Shown here: piece after piece, positions 55,962 through 64,000 of the stretch
Layout: each line of letters opens with the position of its first letter
How positions within the stretch are numbered: the first letter of the stretch is position 1
Assembly: GCF_000308495.1 (NCBI RefSeq)
Contig: NZ_BAFU01000058.1
Coordinates: 62,001 to 126,000, forward strand
DNA: 64,000 nt
Source of the DNA: Nocardia brevicatena NBRC 12119
GTDB taxonomy: Bacteria > Actinomycetota > Actinomycetes > Mycobacteriales > Mycobacteriaceae
Direction: 5' to 3'
Notes under the pieces: generated by a model
Seen by the model: only the letters and a program-made list of their open reading frames with translations
What the model was told of the DNA's origin: nothing
Database searches by the model: none
Made by a program: the position numbers and the translations under genes

Positions 55962-56149
55962 GCGATCGATCCTCCATACTTTTGCTCGGCGACACGGCAA
56001 GCAGGTACAGGTACGAGTCGGACGCGAGGAGCGGGCCTGTCGAGCATTGCCGACCGGCACCCTCGCTATTGTATTGAGCGGCTCGGGTGTGGTCGGTCGA
56101 GGGGAACGGCGATGGCAGGAACTCGGCTCCCGCACGGTCTCGTGGTCTA

Positions 56150-56578
56150 TCAATGTGGGGCGGTGGTCGATCCGGCGGATCGATTGCCGAACGGATGACG
56201 CCAGGTTCGGGGGCTGCCGTAGGGCGACCCGTGGGCCGTCGGCGCGACGGTGGTATCGGTCGGTGCAGCGGTGAGTCGGTCGCGGTCCTGCCTCGCTGCG
56301 GCGGTCTCGAGGCGGGATTGTTTCAGTTCGCGGCGGGCGAGGCGACCGCGGCGCGAGGTCCACCGTGCACTGGCAAGCAGCAGACCCAGGCCGAACGCGG
56401 CGACCGCACCGACGACGATGCCGGAGAGGAATAGTGCCCCGGTCGAACCGGTGACGTGGTACCCCAGCACGGTGAAGTTGTCGGTCAACGCATGAGCGGC
56501 CCCGGCGTTGCCCAGCACCCCGACCACACCGATGATCACGGCGGCGAGCAGAACGACGAGCCCCAAAATGATGATCAT
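56150..56578 (-). CDS. Two-helix membrane protein with basic C-terminal tail
   Basis: 142 residues from ATG 56578 (GGAGG upstream, within a longer open frame). Helix 1 is MIIILGLVVLLAAVIIGVVG; helix 2 is ALFLSGIVVGAVAAFGLGLL, followed by RRGRLARRELKQSRLETAAA, a positively charged helix. Pattern is like small actinobacterial LapA/DUF6131-type proteins of unknown function. Confidence 0.75.
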   Translation of the reverse strand: MIIILGLVVLLAAVIIGVVGVLGNAGAAHALTDNFTVLGYHVTGSTGALFLSGIVVGAVAAFGLGLLLASARWTSRRGRLARRELKQSRLETAAARQDRDRLTAAPTDTTVAPTAHGSPYGSPRTWRHPFGNRSAGSTTAPH

Positions 56579-56956
56579 GACGGCCTCCAAGGCCTGGGGA
56601 GTACGGACCTACCCCAGTCAACGCCCGGTCTTCCCCCGTGTCGAGACTCGACCACGCCGCTCAGTGCTGCGACTCGGTAACCATCCTCGGCGCCGCGCGG
56701 ACACATACCCCGATGGCGATGTTCATCCGTCGAAGGGGAGCGGTTCGGAAGGGTTCGGCCTGCGGAGAGATTATCCGACACGGCGAGGTGCCTGTGTGGT
56801 GCCGCAGGTCACCGTACATGCGTGCACGTCGGGCCGGTATGTACCCGGAGGGTAGGCTGAGAGTGTCGGGGGCTTTTCGTACGAGACCATCGGTGGTCTC
56901 GTCGTCACCCGGCGAATGAAAGGGGCCGCTATGCGGTCCCGGTCAGGAGCGTCGTG
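56579..56956. other. Intergenic region before the second DUF5994 pair
   Basis: 378 bases between a minus-strand membrane protein and the plus-strand DUF5994 pair, so it should hold two divergent promoters. The frames crossing it do not resemble known proteins. Confidence 0.4.
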
Positions 56957-57559
56957 ATGACGCTACAACATGAGCGGATCCTGCCGGACCGTTCCGCACG
57001 GCTTTCCCTTCGCAGCGGTCCGCCGGCATCGCGGCGGTCGCCGACACCGCGAGCGCCCCGCCCCGGGGTAGTGGACGGGGCCTGGTGGCCCCGCACACGT
57101 GACCTGGTCGCCGAACTGGTCGAGCTGGAGGCGCTGTTCATCGGACAGACAGGCACCATCGACCGCGTCATGTACAACATGGACGCCTGGCAAGCGGCGC
57201 CGAGACGCACGACGCTCGGCGGACGTTCGGTTCATTTGGACGGCTACCGACATCTGCCCACCCACACGCTCTGCGTCCTGGGACTGGATCGGACCCGGCT
57301 CGTTCTCCTGGTGATCCCCGCGGGCACCGAGACCGTCTCCGCCCAAGCGCTGCTGTCCGCGGCATCCCGACCGGGAAATGAACTCACCGCCGACGAACTG
57401 GTGGCAGCCGACACCCGGGCTGTCCTCGATCGCAGTCAGAACGCGACCGCGCTGCGCCGCTGGGATGACGAAGGCGGCCATGGCGCGCCAGTGGACCCGG
57501 ACACGGACCATCTCCCATCCTTTGCGGGATACCCGACCCCTGCGGGAGGACGGATATGA
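56957..57559 (+). CDS. DUF5994 family protein
   Basis: 200 residues from ATG 56957 (GTG 56954 also in frame). Core RSARLSLRSGPPASRRSPTP with VVDGAWWPRTRDLVAELVEL, then DRVMYNMDAW and LVLLVIPAGTE. It is ~50 residues longer than the other copies because of a C-terminal acidic extension (NATALRRWDDEGGHGAP). Its stop overlaps the next start (ATGA). Confidence 0.85.
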   Translation: MTLQHERILPDRSARLSLRSGPPASRRSPTPRAPRPGVVDGAWWPRTRDLVAELVELEALFIGQTGTIDRVMYNMDAWQAAPRRTTLGGRSVHLDGYRHLPTHTLCVLGLDRTRLVLLVIPAGTETVSAQALLSAASRPGNELTADELVAADTRAVLDRSQNATALRRWDDEGGHGAPVDPDTDHLPSFAGYPTPAGGRI

Positions 57560-58035
57560 CACAGAACCCGCCGCGGGGCAGGGGCGGTGCCGCCGCCGAC
57601 CGCGGTCTGGGGCGATTCCAGGCCACCGCCGGTGGTGGACAACCGTTCGACACGCCGACCCGCACACCACGACTGCTGCTGCGCGACCGTGACGAGCGCT
57701 CCGAGGACATCGACGGCGCCTGGTGGCCCAGAACCGACAACCTCACCACCGAACTGCACGACCTGGTGTCCGCGCTCACCACGCGACTGGGCGCGACCAT
57801 CCGGATCACCTTCGACTGGAATTCGCTGAGCCTGACCCAACGGGCCATCGACGCTCCCGACGGGATCGAGGTTTCCGGTCCGCTTCCCGACCAGCCGCCC
57901 CAGGTGATGTATGTCTTCGGTCCGCACGATCGGCGCCTACGACTGCTGGTGATCGACCCCGCCACCCACACAGCCCGCGCCGAAGCACAGATGCGCAAGG
58001 CCGCAGGCACCATCGCCAACCCTCCGAGACCATGA
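57556..58035 (+). CDS. DUF5994 family protein
   Basis: 159 residues. Gly-rich lead (PPRGRGGAAADRGLGRFQAT), then TRTPRLLLRDRDERSEDIDG, AWWPRTDNLTTELHDLVSAL, RITFDWN and a C-terminal strand LRLLVIDPATH. Closest in motif to the 51987 copy, so each pair has one short-type and one FDWN-type member. Confidence 0.85.
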   Translation: MTQNPPRGRGGAAADRGLGRFQATAGGGQPFDTPTRTPRLLLRDRDERSEDIDGAWWPRTDNLTTELHDLVSALTTRLGATIRITFDWNSLSLTQRAIDAPDGIEVSGPLPDQPPQVMYVFGPHDRRLRLLVIDPATHTARAEAQMRKAAGTIANPPRP

Positions 58036-58089
58036 ACCGCCCCGGGACCCACCGTCACGGCCGACCACGGCGCCTTGCCCTGCCCGCCG

Positions 58090-58440
58090 CTACCCGGTGG
58101 TGAGGCTCCTCGGCATCGACCACCTCGTATCGCCACCGGCACCGACAACGACACTCGTTCGTCGCGGGCGTCGGGATCACGTAGCGGCGTGTCCCGCCCA
58201 GGTCGGGCAGGTAGAAGCCGTAATGCCCGTCGATGCCGATGTGGGGTGCGTATGAACGGCGACAACCGTGCCACGTCCGCGTCGAGCACCGGATGCTTCT
58301 GCGGGCGAAGCACGGCGGACGCTCGGCCCATGTAGACGGTTTTCCACAACACCACGCAGTTGAAGGTGTGTGCAATCCGCGACGAGACCCGCAGTCTCGT
58401 CGAAGAACTCGTCGCCGAGTTGCTGCCCGCCCGCACCTGA
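58090..58440 (-). pseudogene. C-terminal fragment of a second Tn3-family transposase
   Basis: Segments in successive frames read RIAHTFNCVVLWKTVYM, PVLDADVARLSPFIR, then IGIDGHYGFYLPDLGG, then PLRDPDARDE: this resembles the last ~100 residues of Tn3-type transposases, with at least two frameshifts. It follows the stop of the larger Tn3 remnant, so it comes from a different element. Confidence 0.5.
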
Positions 58441-58467
58441 GGCGCACCCGCGGGCCGCGTGCGGCGA

Positions 58468-60445
58468 TCAGAACAGGGTGTCGCAGGCCTGCAGCGGCCG
58501 GTACCCGGTCGGACCGAGCGCGGCGAGCTCGGCGTCGATATCGACCTCGATCGCGCCGAAGAACTCGATCGCGCCGAAGAAGTTGATGTTCTCGCTGTGC
58601 GCAGGCGAGATGTGAGCCAGCACATCGGCATCGATGCGGCGGCCCTGACGGCGTATCTGCTCGACCGCGATCTGTCGTCCAGGCGATCACCGCATTCGTG
58701 GCCAGGGTCAAACACCAGGCCTGCTCGGTCTGGGCTTCCGGGTGACGGGCCCGGAAGGCGCCTTCGTGGGCGTAGATGAGGCCGCGTTTGAGGGCGTGGA
58801 TGGATTCGCCCTTATTGAGCTGGCGCGAGATCCTGCGCCGGTAGTCCGGGTCGGTCAGGTACCGGCAGGCGTAGATGGTGCGGCGCATCGCGCCGTACTC
58901 CTTGAGCGCCGCCGCCAGAGCGTTCTGCCGGCCCGACGCCGACAGCTTGCCGACCAGCAGCGACGCGGTGGCATGCCCGAACTTCAGCGACCCGGCCAAT
59001 CTGATCAGGTCGTCGTAGTGTTCGGCGATCAAATCCAGATTCAGTTTGCGGGTCAGCAACGGCTCAGCGTGCGGGAACCGCATGTCGGCCTCGGCGCGCG
59101 GCACCGGTCGGTGCAAGGTGATCTTGCCCAGGTCCCGGATGCACGGGGACAGCTGCATCCCGAGCAGATCGAACAGCGCGAAGTTCACCAGGGTGACCCT
59201 GTGAGTGTCGGTCGCGTGCTCGGTGATCGGCAGATCGGTCGCGTTGCCGAGGATTTCATCCAGCACGTAGTGGGCTTCGCGGCGGGTGGTGACGATCACC
59301 TTGGTGCCGTAGGTGGTGTGCTGATCGGTCACATGAGTGTAGGTCGACAGGCCCTCCTCGGCGAACCACAGGTTCACCGCGCGGGCGGTGGTGGATTTGC
59401 CGCGGGTGGGGAACCGCTGCCCGTCCGAGGACGACAGAGTGCCGGTCCCGAACACCATGGTCAGCGGCAGCCTCTGGTGGTAGCCGATGATCGCCAGGTT
59501 CGCCGCGCGCAGCGTCTCCTCCCGCACGTACCACTCCGACGTCCAGGCGAGGATGTCGTAGGAGATGCCGGACGCCTCCGCCATCCGCATGAGCCCCAGA
59601 TTCGTGGAATAGGCCAGCAGCACCGCGATCAGATTGCGTTTCAACTCCGGGCTGCGGGCCTGCTCCTGATCGAACAGCGCCACCACCTCATCGAGCACAT
59701 CGGTCCCCGACTGCGCCAGCACCGTCAACAAGATCGGATACCGACGCTCCGGATCACGACGTTCCAGAGCCTGCGGAGTCAGGCGGCGGCCCAGCATGGC
59801 CAGGAACCGACGACGCTCGGCGGGCAGCACCGACAGATCGAGGGCGTCCGCGCCCAGGCCGCGCACAAACCCCAGCTTCTCGACCTCGTTGCGCACTGCG
59901 GCCGCGGATGCCTCCACAGGGCCGGTCGCCAGCCACCGCAACCGTGACATCCGTATCGAAGCATCGGTGACCAGCAAGCCGTCCAACTCCACGCCGAGAG
60001 CAGATACTCACACCCCAACCGGAACAACAACGTCGGCGAATCATGCTCCATCGCCCGCACCAACAAGAACTCGTCCAGCTCCTTCAACTCCATCGCACCC
60101 GCCGAACGCCAGCCCAGATACCAGGCGACCAGCCGCAGATGCTCGGAACGCGTCTGCGCCCGCCGACCATACGAACCGATCAGCGCCGCATCAACGTTCA
60201 ACTGCTCCACCAACCGCGCCACCACTACCGGCGGCGCGGCCGCCACCTTGTCCGGCACGAACCCCAACCACGGCAACGTGCACAACGCCACCGACAAACC
60301 CAGCCGGTCCACGCCCCCGCACCGGCGCGACGAACACAACATCGGCCGGGCTCAGCGTGAAGAACCGGAACAACTCCTCGCGGCCGACCTCCGGAAACCC
60401 GCGCAGCCGCGCCAACTCCTCGTCCGCGAACATCCACGTCGCCAC
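58468..60445 (-). pseudogene. Tn3-family transposase, degraded
   Basis: N-terminus DEELARLRGFPEVGREELFR, then after a frame change LCTLPWLGFVPDKVAAAPPV; another change near 59990; then a long open stretch MSRLRWLATGPVEASAAAVR to LDEVVALFDQ. Directly after this the sequence jumps to SPELKRNLIAVLLAYSTNLG, so some 150-200 residues of the middle are missing. The catalytic part is present: SSSDGQRFP (Asp), DQHTTYGTKVI (Asp), and GESIHALKRGLIYAHEG (Glu). A last frame change near 58690 gives IAVEQIRRQGRRIDADVLAH to the stop at 58468. Not active. Confidence 0.85.
58546..58581 (-). repeat. 18-bp in-frame tandem duplication in the Tn3 remnant
   Basis: CTCGATCGCGCCGAAGAA occurs twice in tandem (58546-58563 and 58564-58581). 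In the minus-strand frame it repeats the peptide FFGAIE near the transposase C-terminus (NINFFGAIEFFGAIEVDI). Confidence 0.9.
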
Positions 60446-60912
60446 GAAACCCGACCTCCAGCACACCGACCAACCTCATCGGCAGCCAAGCCGAGCACCA
60501 AACACGACGCCCCGCAGCCCGAACCCGCCATCACCGCTGGTCCAGGCAACTTCGTTGTTTTCCGCGCGACTACTACCGGAACCCCGAGTCGGGTACCGGA
60601 CCCGCCATCAGAGGACGGTGAGGGTACCGACGAACATGCCGACCAGGTCGTCGAGTTCGCGTCGACCGCGTCCGACCCCTCGACGGGCTCGCGGTATGTG
60701 TGCGAATCGATTGCCGGGGGATGAATTCCAAGAGGGGGATTCGACCACGCGGAAAGCGGTGTTACGCGCGCTATAGGTGAGTCACCACCGTTTCTGTCAA
60801 CCCCTTGTTTTGAACTAGTTACCTACTCTAAATTCACTAGCTGCATGTTCATTATTTCGAGATGCTCACTTCACCCTCCGGCAGGCGAGCATCCATCCAG
60901 CTTGGAGGTTAC
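60446..60912. other. Region between Tn3 remnant and MHYT gene
   Basis: 467 bases. The first 330 are GC-rich with no credible gene. From about 60785 to 60860 composition turns strongly AT-rich (TTGTTTTGAACTAGTTACC, TCTAAATTCACTAG), which is probably the promoter zone of the MHYT gene. No Tn3-like terminal inverted repeat was found by eye. Confidence 0.45.
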
Positions 60913-61692
60913 GTGCTGGAGATCGACCACTTAAGTCACGGGTGGCTGACGCCCGTGGTCGCCTACATCATGTCGTTCACCGGATCGTTGCTCGGCCTGC
61001 GCTGCATGGCCCGCGTCCGGGACGGTTCCCCCCGAAACGGCTGGCTCATCGCCGCCGCGGTCGCCATCGGCGGTACCGGTATCTGGGTCATGCATTTCGT
61101 GGCGATGCTCGGTTTCCGGATCAATGGGGCCTCGATCCGTTATGACGTGCCCGTCACCATATTCAGCGCGATCGTCGCCATGCTCGTGGTGTGGGTCGGA
61201 CTGGCCCTGACCCAACAGCGAGCGCTCGGCGTCTCCGCGCTGCTGCTCGGCGGCACCATCGCCGGCGCGGGAGTGGGCGTCATGCACTACTCCGGTATGT
61301 ATGCCATGAAAACCGATGCGGTGATCGGCTACGACGGGCAGATCGTCATCCTCTCGCTGGTGATTGCCGTGGTCGCGTCGATCGCCGCGCTCTGGTTCAC
61401 CCTGCACGTGCGCGGCACGCTCGCCACCATCGGAGCGGCGCTGGTCATGGGTATCGCGGTCGCCGGAATGCATTACACCGGCATGTTCGCCATGCACGCC
61501 CATCACAGCGGACAGTCGCACACCCCGTCGGGCGCCGGGGCGGCGCAGCTGCTGACGCCGCTGATCGTGACCGTCAGTCTGATCACCGTGGGCATGCTGC
61601 TACATCTGGGAATCACCGAGGCGAACGAGCCGAACCAGCAACCGCTCCGGCGTTCCCGCGCCGCCGAGCACCACTGGCCCACCAGGGGCTGA
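60913..61692 (+). CDS. MHYT-domain membrane sensor protein
   Basis: 259 residues from GTG 60913, five bases after GGAGG; ATG 60862 is also in frame. Three MHYT-type motifs are seen in membrane helices: GIWVMHFVAML, GVGVMHYSGMYAM and GIAVAGMHYTGMFAM, and about seven helices overall. The MHYT domain is proposed to bind copper and sense O2, CO or NO. Here there is no GGDEF, EAL or kinase domain; only a ~30-residue cytoplasmic tail. Function unknown. Confidence 0.9.
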   Translation: MLEIDHLSHGWLTPVVAYIMSFTGSLLGLRCMARVRDGSPRNGWLIAAAVAIGGTGIWVMHFVAMLGFRINGASIRYDVPVTIFSAIVAMLVVWVGLALTQQRALGVSALLLGGTIAGAGVGVMHYSGMYAMKTDAVIGYDGQIVILSLVIAVVASIAALWFTLHVRGTLATIGAALVMGIAVAGMHYTGMFAMHAHHSGQSHTPSGAGAAQLLTPLIVTVSLITVGMLLHLGITEANEPNQQPLRRSRAAEHHWPTRG

Positions 61693-61854
61693 ACACCTCC
61701 CCGCGACCCGGTCGAGCAATGCGCGAGGTCGCACGGTATTCGGGACGAGCCGGCACAGAACCCGACCCGGGCGGAGTTCTCGGACCCACCGGCACGGATC
61801 GACGGTGACCCACCGGCCGACAACTTCGCCGCAGGTCCCGGATAGGCTCGCAGG

Positions 61855-63006
61855 GTGCGCAGGCAGATCATCGTGGACGTCGATACCGGGGTGGACGATT
61901 CCCTGGCCCTGCTCTATCTCCTGGCGAGCCCGGAAGCCGAGATCGTCGGAATAGCGTCCACCGCGGGGAACGTGGGCGCCGCGCAGGTCGCGGTGAACAA
62001 CCTGGCGTGGCTCGAACTGTGCCGGGCACCCGAGATCGAGGTGGCGCTCGGGGCGGCCCGGCCGCTGGCCGTGCCCCTGCGCACCACCGAGGACACACAC
62101 GGACCGCACGGTGTCGGATACGCGGAACTCCCGGCGCCGACGCGGCGGGTATCGGACCGGTCCGCGGCCCGCATGTGGGTAGATCTGGTGCGGGAACGCC
62201 CCGGACAGATCGTCGGACTGTGCACCGGCCCGCTCACCAACCTCGCACTCGCGCTCCGGGAGGAACCACGGCTACCGCTGCTGTTGCGCCGACTGGTCGT
62301 CATGGGCGGGGCGTTCAACCATCCCGGCAACACCACCCCCACCAATGAATGGAACGTACACGTGGACCCCGAGGCCGCGAAAGCGGTTTTCGATGCCTTC
62401 TCCACCGCACCGGCGGACCGGCGGCCGCTGGTCTGCGCGCTCGATATCACCGAAACCATCGAGATGCGCCCCGAGCATCTGCTCCGGCTCGCCCGGCGCG
62501 CGGGCAGCGTTCCACACGAGATACTGTCACCCGACTGCCCGCCGAACACCCGGTCGACGGCAAGCAATCCCATCGTGCGGTATCTGACCGATGCGGTGCG
62601 GTTCTACTTCGACTTCCACCACTCCTACGACCTGGGCTATCTGGCGCATATGCACGACCCGTTCGCCGCGGCGGTCGCCCTCGATCCGGCCCTTGCCCAC
62701 ACGCGTTCCGCCACGGTGGATGTCGAACTGGCCGGCACGATCACCCGGGCCACCACCGTCGCGGACTGGGCCGGAATGTGGGGCCGCGAACCCAATGCCG
62801 AGATCGTGGTGGGTACCGATCCGGAACTCTTCTTCGACCGAATGATCACCCGAATCGGCGATTTCGCCCGCGCCCTCTATCCCCTCGAAGCACCCGCCCC
62901 GCATCACCGCGACGGGTGCCCGGCCGCGTCGAGCCCGGGGGCACAGGTCTCCCGGGCGCCCCGCGATACCGACCTGCGTGACCTGGCGAGACCACGGGAG
63001 GCGTGA
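61855..63006 (+). CDS. Inosine/uridine-preferring nucleoside hydrolase
   Basis: 383 residues from GTG 61855. N-terminal Ca-binding signature VDVDTGVDDSLALLYLL, then GLCTGPLTNLALALRE and VMGGAFNHPGNTTPTNEWNV, with NEWN lining the active site, and DLGYLAHMHDPFAAAVAL near the C-terminal His-Asp. Cleaves ribonucleosides to base and ribose. The last ~40 residues are a disordered extension. Its stop overlaps the next start (TGATG). Confidence 0.93.
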   Translation: MRRQIIVDVDTGVDDSLALLYLLASPEAEIVGIASTAGNVGAAQVAVNNLAWLELCRAPEIEVALGAARPLAVPLRTTEDTHGPHGVGYAELPAPTRRVSDRSAARMWVDLVRERPGQIVGLCTGPLTNLALALREEPRLPLLLRRLVVMGGAFNHPGNTTPTNEWNVHVDPEAAKAVFDAFSTAPADRRPLVCALDITETIEMRPEHLLRLARRAGSVPHEILSPDCPPNTRSTASNPIVRYLTDAVRFYFDFHHSYDLGYLAHMHDPFAAAVALDPALAHTRSATVDVELAGTITRATTVADWAGMWGREPNAEIVVGTDPELFFDRMITRIGDFARALYPLEAPAPHHRDGCPAASSPGAQVSRAPRDTDLRDLARPREA

Positions 63007-63884
63007 TGGGCGACGACCACGTGTATCTGACGAACTTCCGCGAACGCCTGGGGCTGCCGGGGATCATCGACGTGCACACGCATTTCATGCCCGAACGGGT
63101 GATGCGCAAGGTGTGGGCGTATTTCGACTCGGCGGGCCCGCTGACGGGGCGGCCGTGGCCGATCACCTACCGTGACGATGAAGCGGTGCGCTTGGAAACG
63201 CTGCGCGGCTTCGGCGTACGCGCCTTCTCCTCGCTGGTGTATCCGCACAAACCGCGGATGGCGGAATGGCTGAACGGATGGACCGCCGAATTCGCCGCAC
63301 GGGTACCCGACTGTCTGCACACCGCCACCTTCTATCCGGAACCGGAGGCGGTGGCCTATGTGGACACGGCGCTGTCGGAGGGTGCACGGATCTTCAAGGC
63401 GCATATCCAGGTCGGCGACTACGATCCGCGGAACCCGCTGCTCGACCCGGTCTGGGGGGCGCTGGAGGACGCGGGTGTGCCGGTGATCGTGCACTGCGGC
63501 TCCGGCCCGGCACCCGGAACGTTCACCGGTCCGGGGCCGATCGCCGAGGTGCTCCGTCGGTTCCCGCGGCTGCGGCTGATCGTGGCGCATATGGGCATGC
63601 CGGAGTACACGGAGTTCTTCGAACTGGCCGAGCGGTATCGAAACGTCCTGCTCGATACCACCATGGTGTTCACCGATTTCACCGAGGAGGATGTCCCTTT
63701 CCCATCGGCCGATCGACCCCGACTACGCGACCTGGGCGAACGGATTCTGTTCGGCAGCGATTTCCCGAATATCCCCCACCCGTACCACCACGCCGTCGCG
63801 GCGCTGGAACGGCTCGATCTCGGAGACGAGTGGCTGCGGGCGGTCTGTTACGGCAATGCCGCGACACTGTTCGGAGTCGCCTGA
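63006..63884 (+). CDS. Amidohydrolase_2 family metal-dependent hydrolase
   Basis: 292 residues from ATG 63006 (GTG 63003 also in frame). TIM-barrel amidohydrolase: IIDVHTHFMPERV, KAHIQVGDYDP, VIVHCGSGP, LIVAHMGMPEYTEFFEL and LFGSDFPNIPHPYHHAV carry the metal-ligand His/Asp set. Resembles decarboxylase/hydrolase members acting on cyclic or aromatic acids. Coupled to the nucleoside hydrolase, so it may act on a released base or a related heterocycle; that is inferred. Confidence 0.9.
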   Translation: MGDDHVYLTNFRERLGLPGIIDVHTHFMPERVMRKVWAYFDSAGPLTGRPWPITYRDDEAVRLETLRGFGVRAFSSLVYPHKPRMAEWLNGWTAEFAARVPDCLHTATFYPEPEAVAYVDTALSEGARIFKAHIQVGDYDPRNPLLDPVWGALEDAGVPVIVHCGSGPAPGTFTGPGPIAEVLRRFPRLRLIVAHMGMPEYTEFFELAERYRNVLLDTTMVFTDFTEEDVPFPSADRPRLRDLGERILFGSDFPNIPHPYHHAVAALERLDLGDEWLRAVCYGNAATLFGVA

Positions 63885-64000
63885 GCATCTCTTTGTCGTA
63901 TCGTTTTCGGCTGTTTCCCTATATGTGGGAATTTAAATAGTTAGATGCGCATATCCAAGTAGTGACATTTAATTTCCGAACAGCGCGCACTGCTCCCCAA
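63885..64000. other. Right edge, AT-rich
   Basis: 116 bases with TTTGTCGTATCG and ATATGTGGGAATTTAAATAG. No gene recognised; composition differs sharply from the rest of the window. Confidence 0.4.

Noticed and set aside
57384-58715. Minus-strand frame of 443 codons over the DUF5994 pair
   Set aside because: Antisense to the DUF5994 genes; only the part beyond 58090 has Tn3-like content, which is listed separately.

Overview
The window is GC-rich DNA with strong third-position GC bias, frequent GTG starts and many overlapping start/stop junctions. It reads as an actinomycete of the Mycobacteriales. A nocardioform such as Nocardia is my best guess, inferred from gene content (a DevR/DevS dormancy system, a group 1h [NiFe]-hydrogenase, a wax-ester synthase remnant, an F420-type reductase, a DesA3-type desaturase). 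I ran no alignment; family calls rest on motifs and remembered family sequences.

About 1-24.5 kb is a dormancy (DosR/DevR-type) island. On the minus strand lie a high-affinity hydrogenase operon (hypA, hypB, small subunit, large subunit, NifU-like protein cut by the window edge), a broken wax-ester synthase gene, an Acg-type nitroreductase, and a block of SDR, Acg and universal stress proteins. On the plus strand follow a PEP synthase-like enzyme coupled to a P-loop kinase, a GyrI-DUF302 fusion, pfkB, a 29-residue membrane microprotein, the response regulator DevR, the haem-GAF histidine kinase DevS and a DUF302 protein. Hsp20 and a third Acg protein diverge from a shared control region. DevR-box-like 14-mers lie before hypA, in the SDR/ppsA divergent region, before the PPOX/flavodoxin pair, before devR and before hsp20, so these genes are probably one hypoxia/redox regulon.

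About 24.5-32.2 kb continues the stress theme: a candidate fluoride riboswitch, two crcB genes and a USP in one operon, then mug, an acyl-CoA dehydrogenase with an operator-like palindrome, an Hrp1-like CBS protein, a dienelactone-hydrolase-like protein and small membrane proteins. About 32.2-49.7 kb is ordinary accessory metabolism: a secreted M1 peptidase, two MFS transporters, a MarR/OhrR regulator, an acyl-CoA synthetase, a P450 that seems to lack ExxR, a Ddn-type reductase, a molybdopterin oxidoreductase, a methyltransferase, YjbQ, an iron-permease-like protein and a stress SDR.

About 49.8-60.4 kb is a damaged, recombined region: a decarboxylase lacking its N-terminus joined to an integrase remnant, a CadI-like fragment, two pairs of DUF5994 genes flanking a desaturase plus reductase module, and two Tn3-type transposase remnants. 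The right end holds an MHYT membrane sensor and a coupled nucleoside hydrolase/amidohydrolase pair.

Broken reading frames are unusually common (tgs, usp, pfkB, crcB, decarboxylase, integrase, cadI, Tn3). Some may be real decay and some assembly indels. The clearest case is an 86-bp tandem duplication that separates pfkB from its ribosome-binding site and start. No tRNA, rRNA or CRISPR array was recognised.
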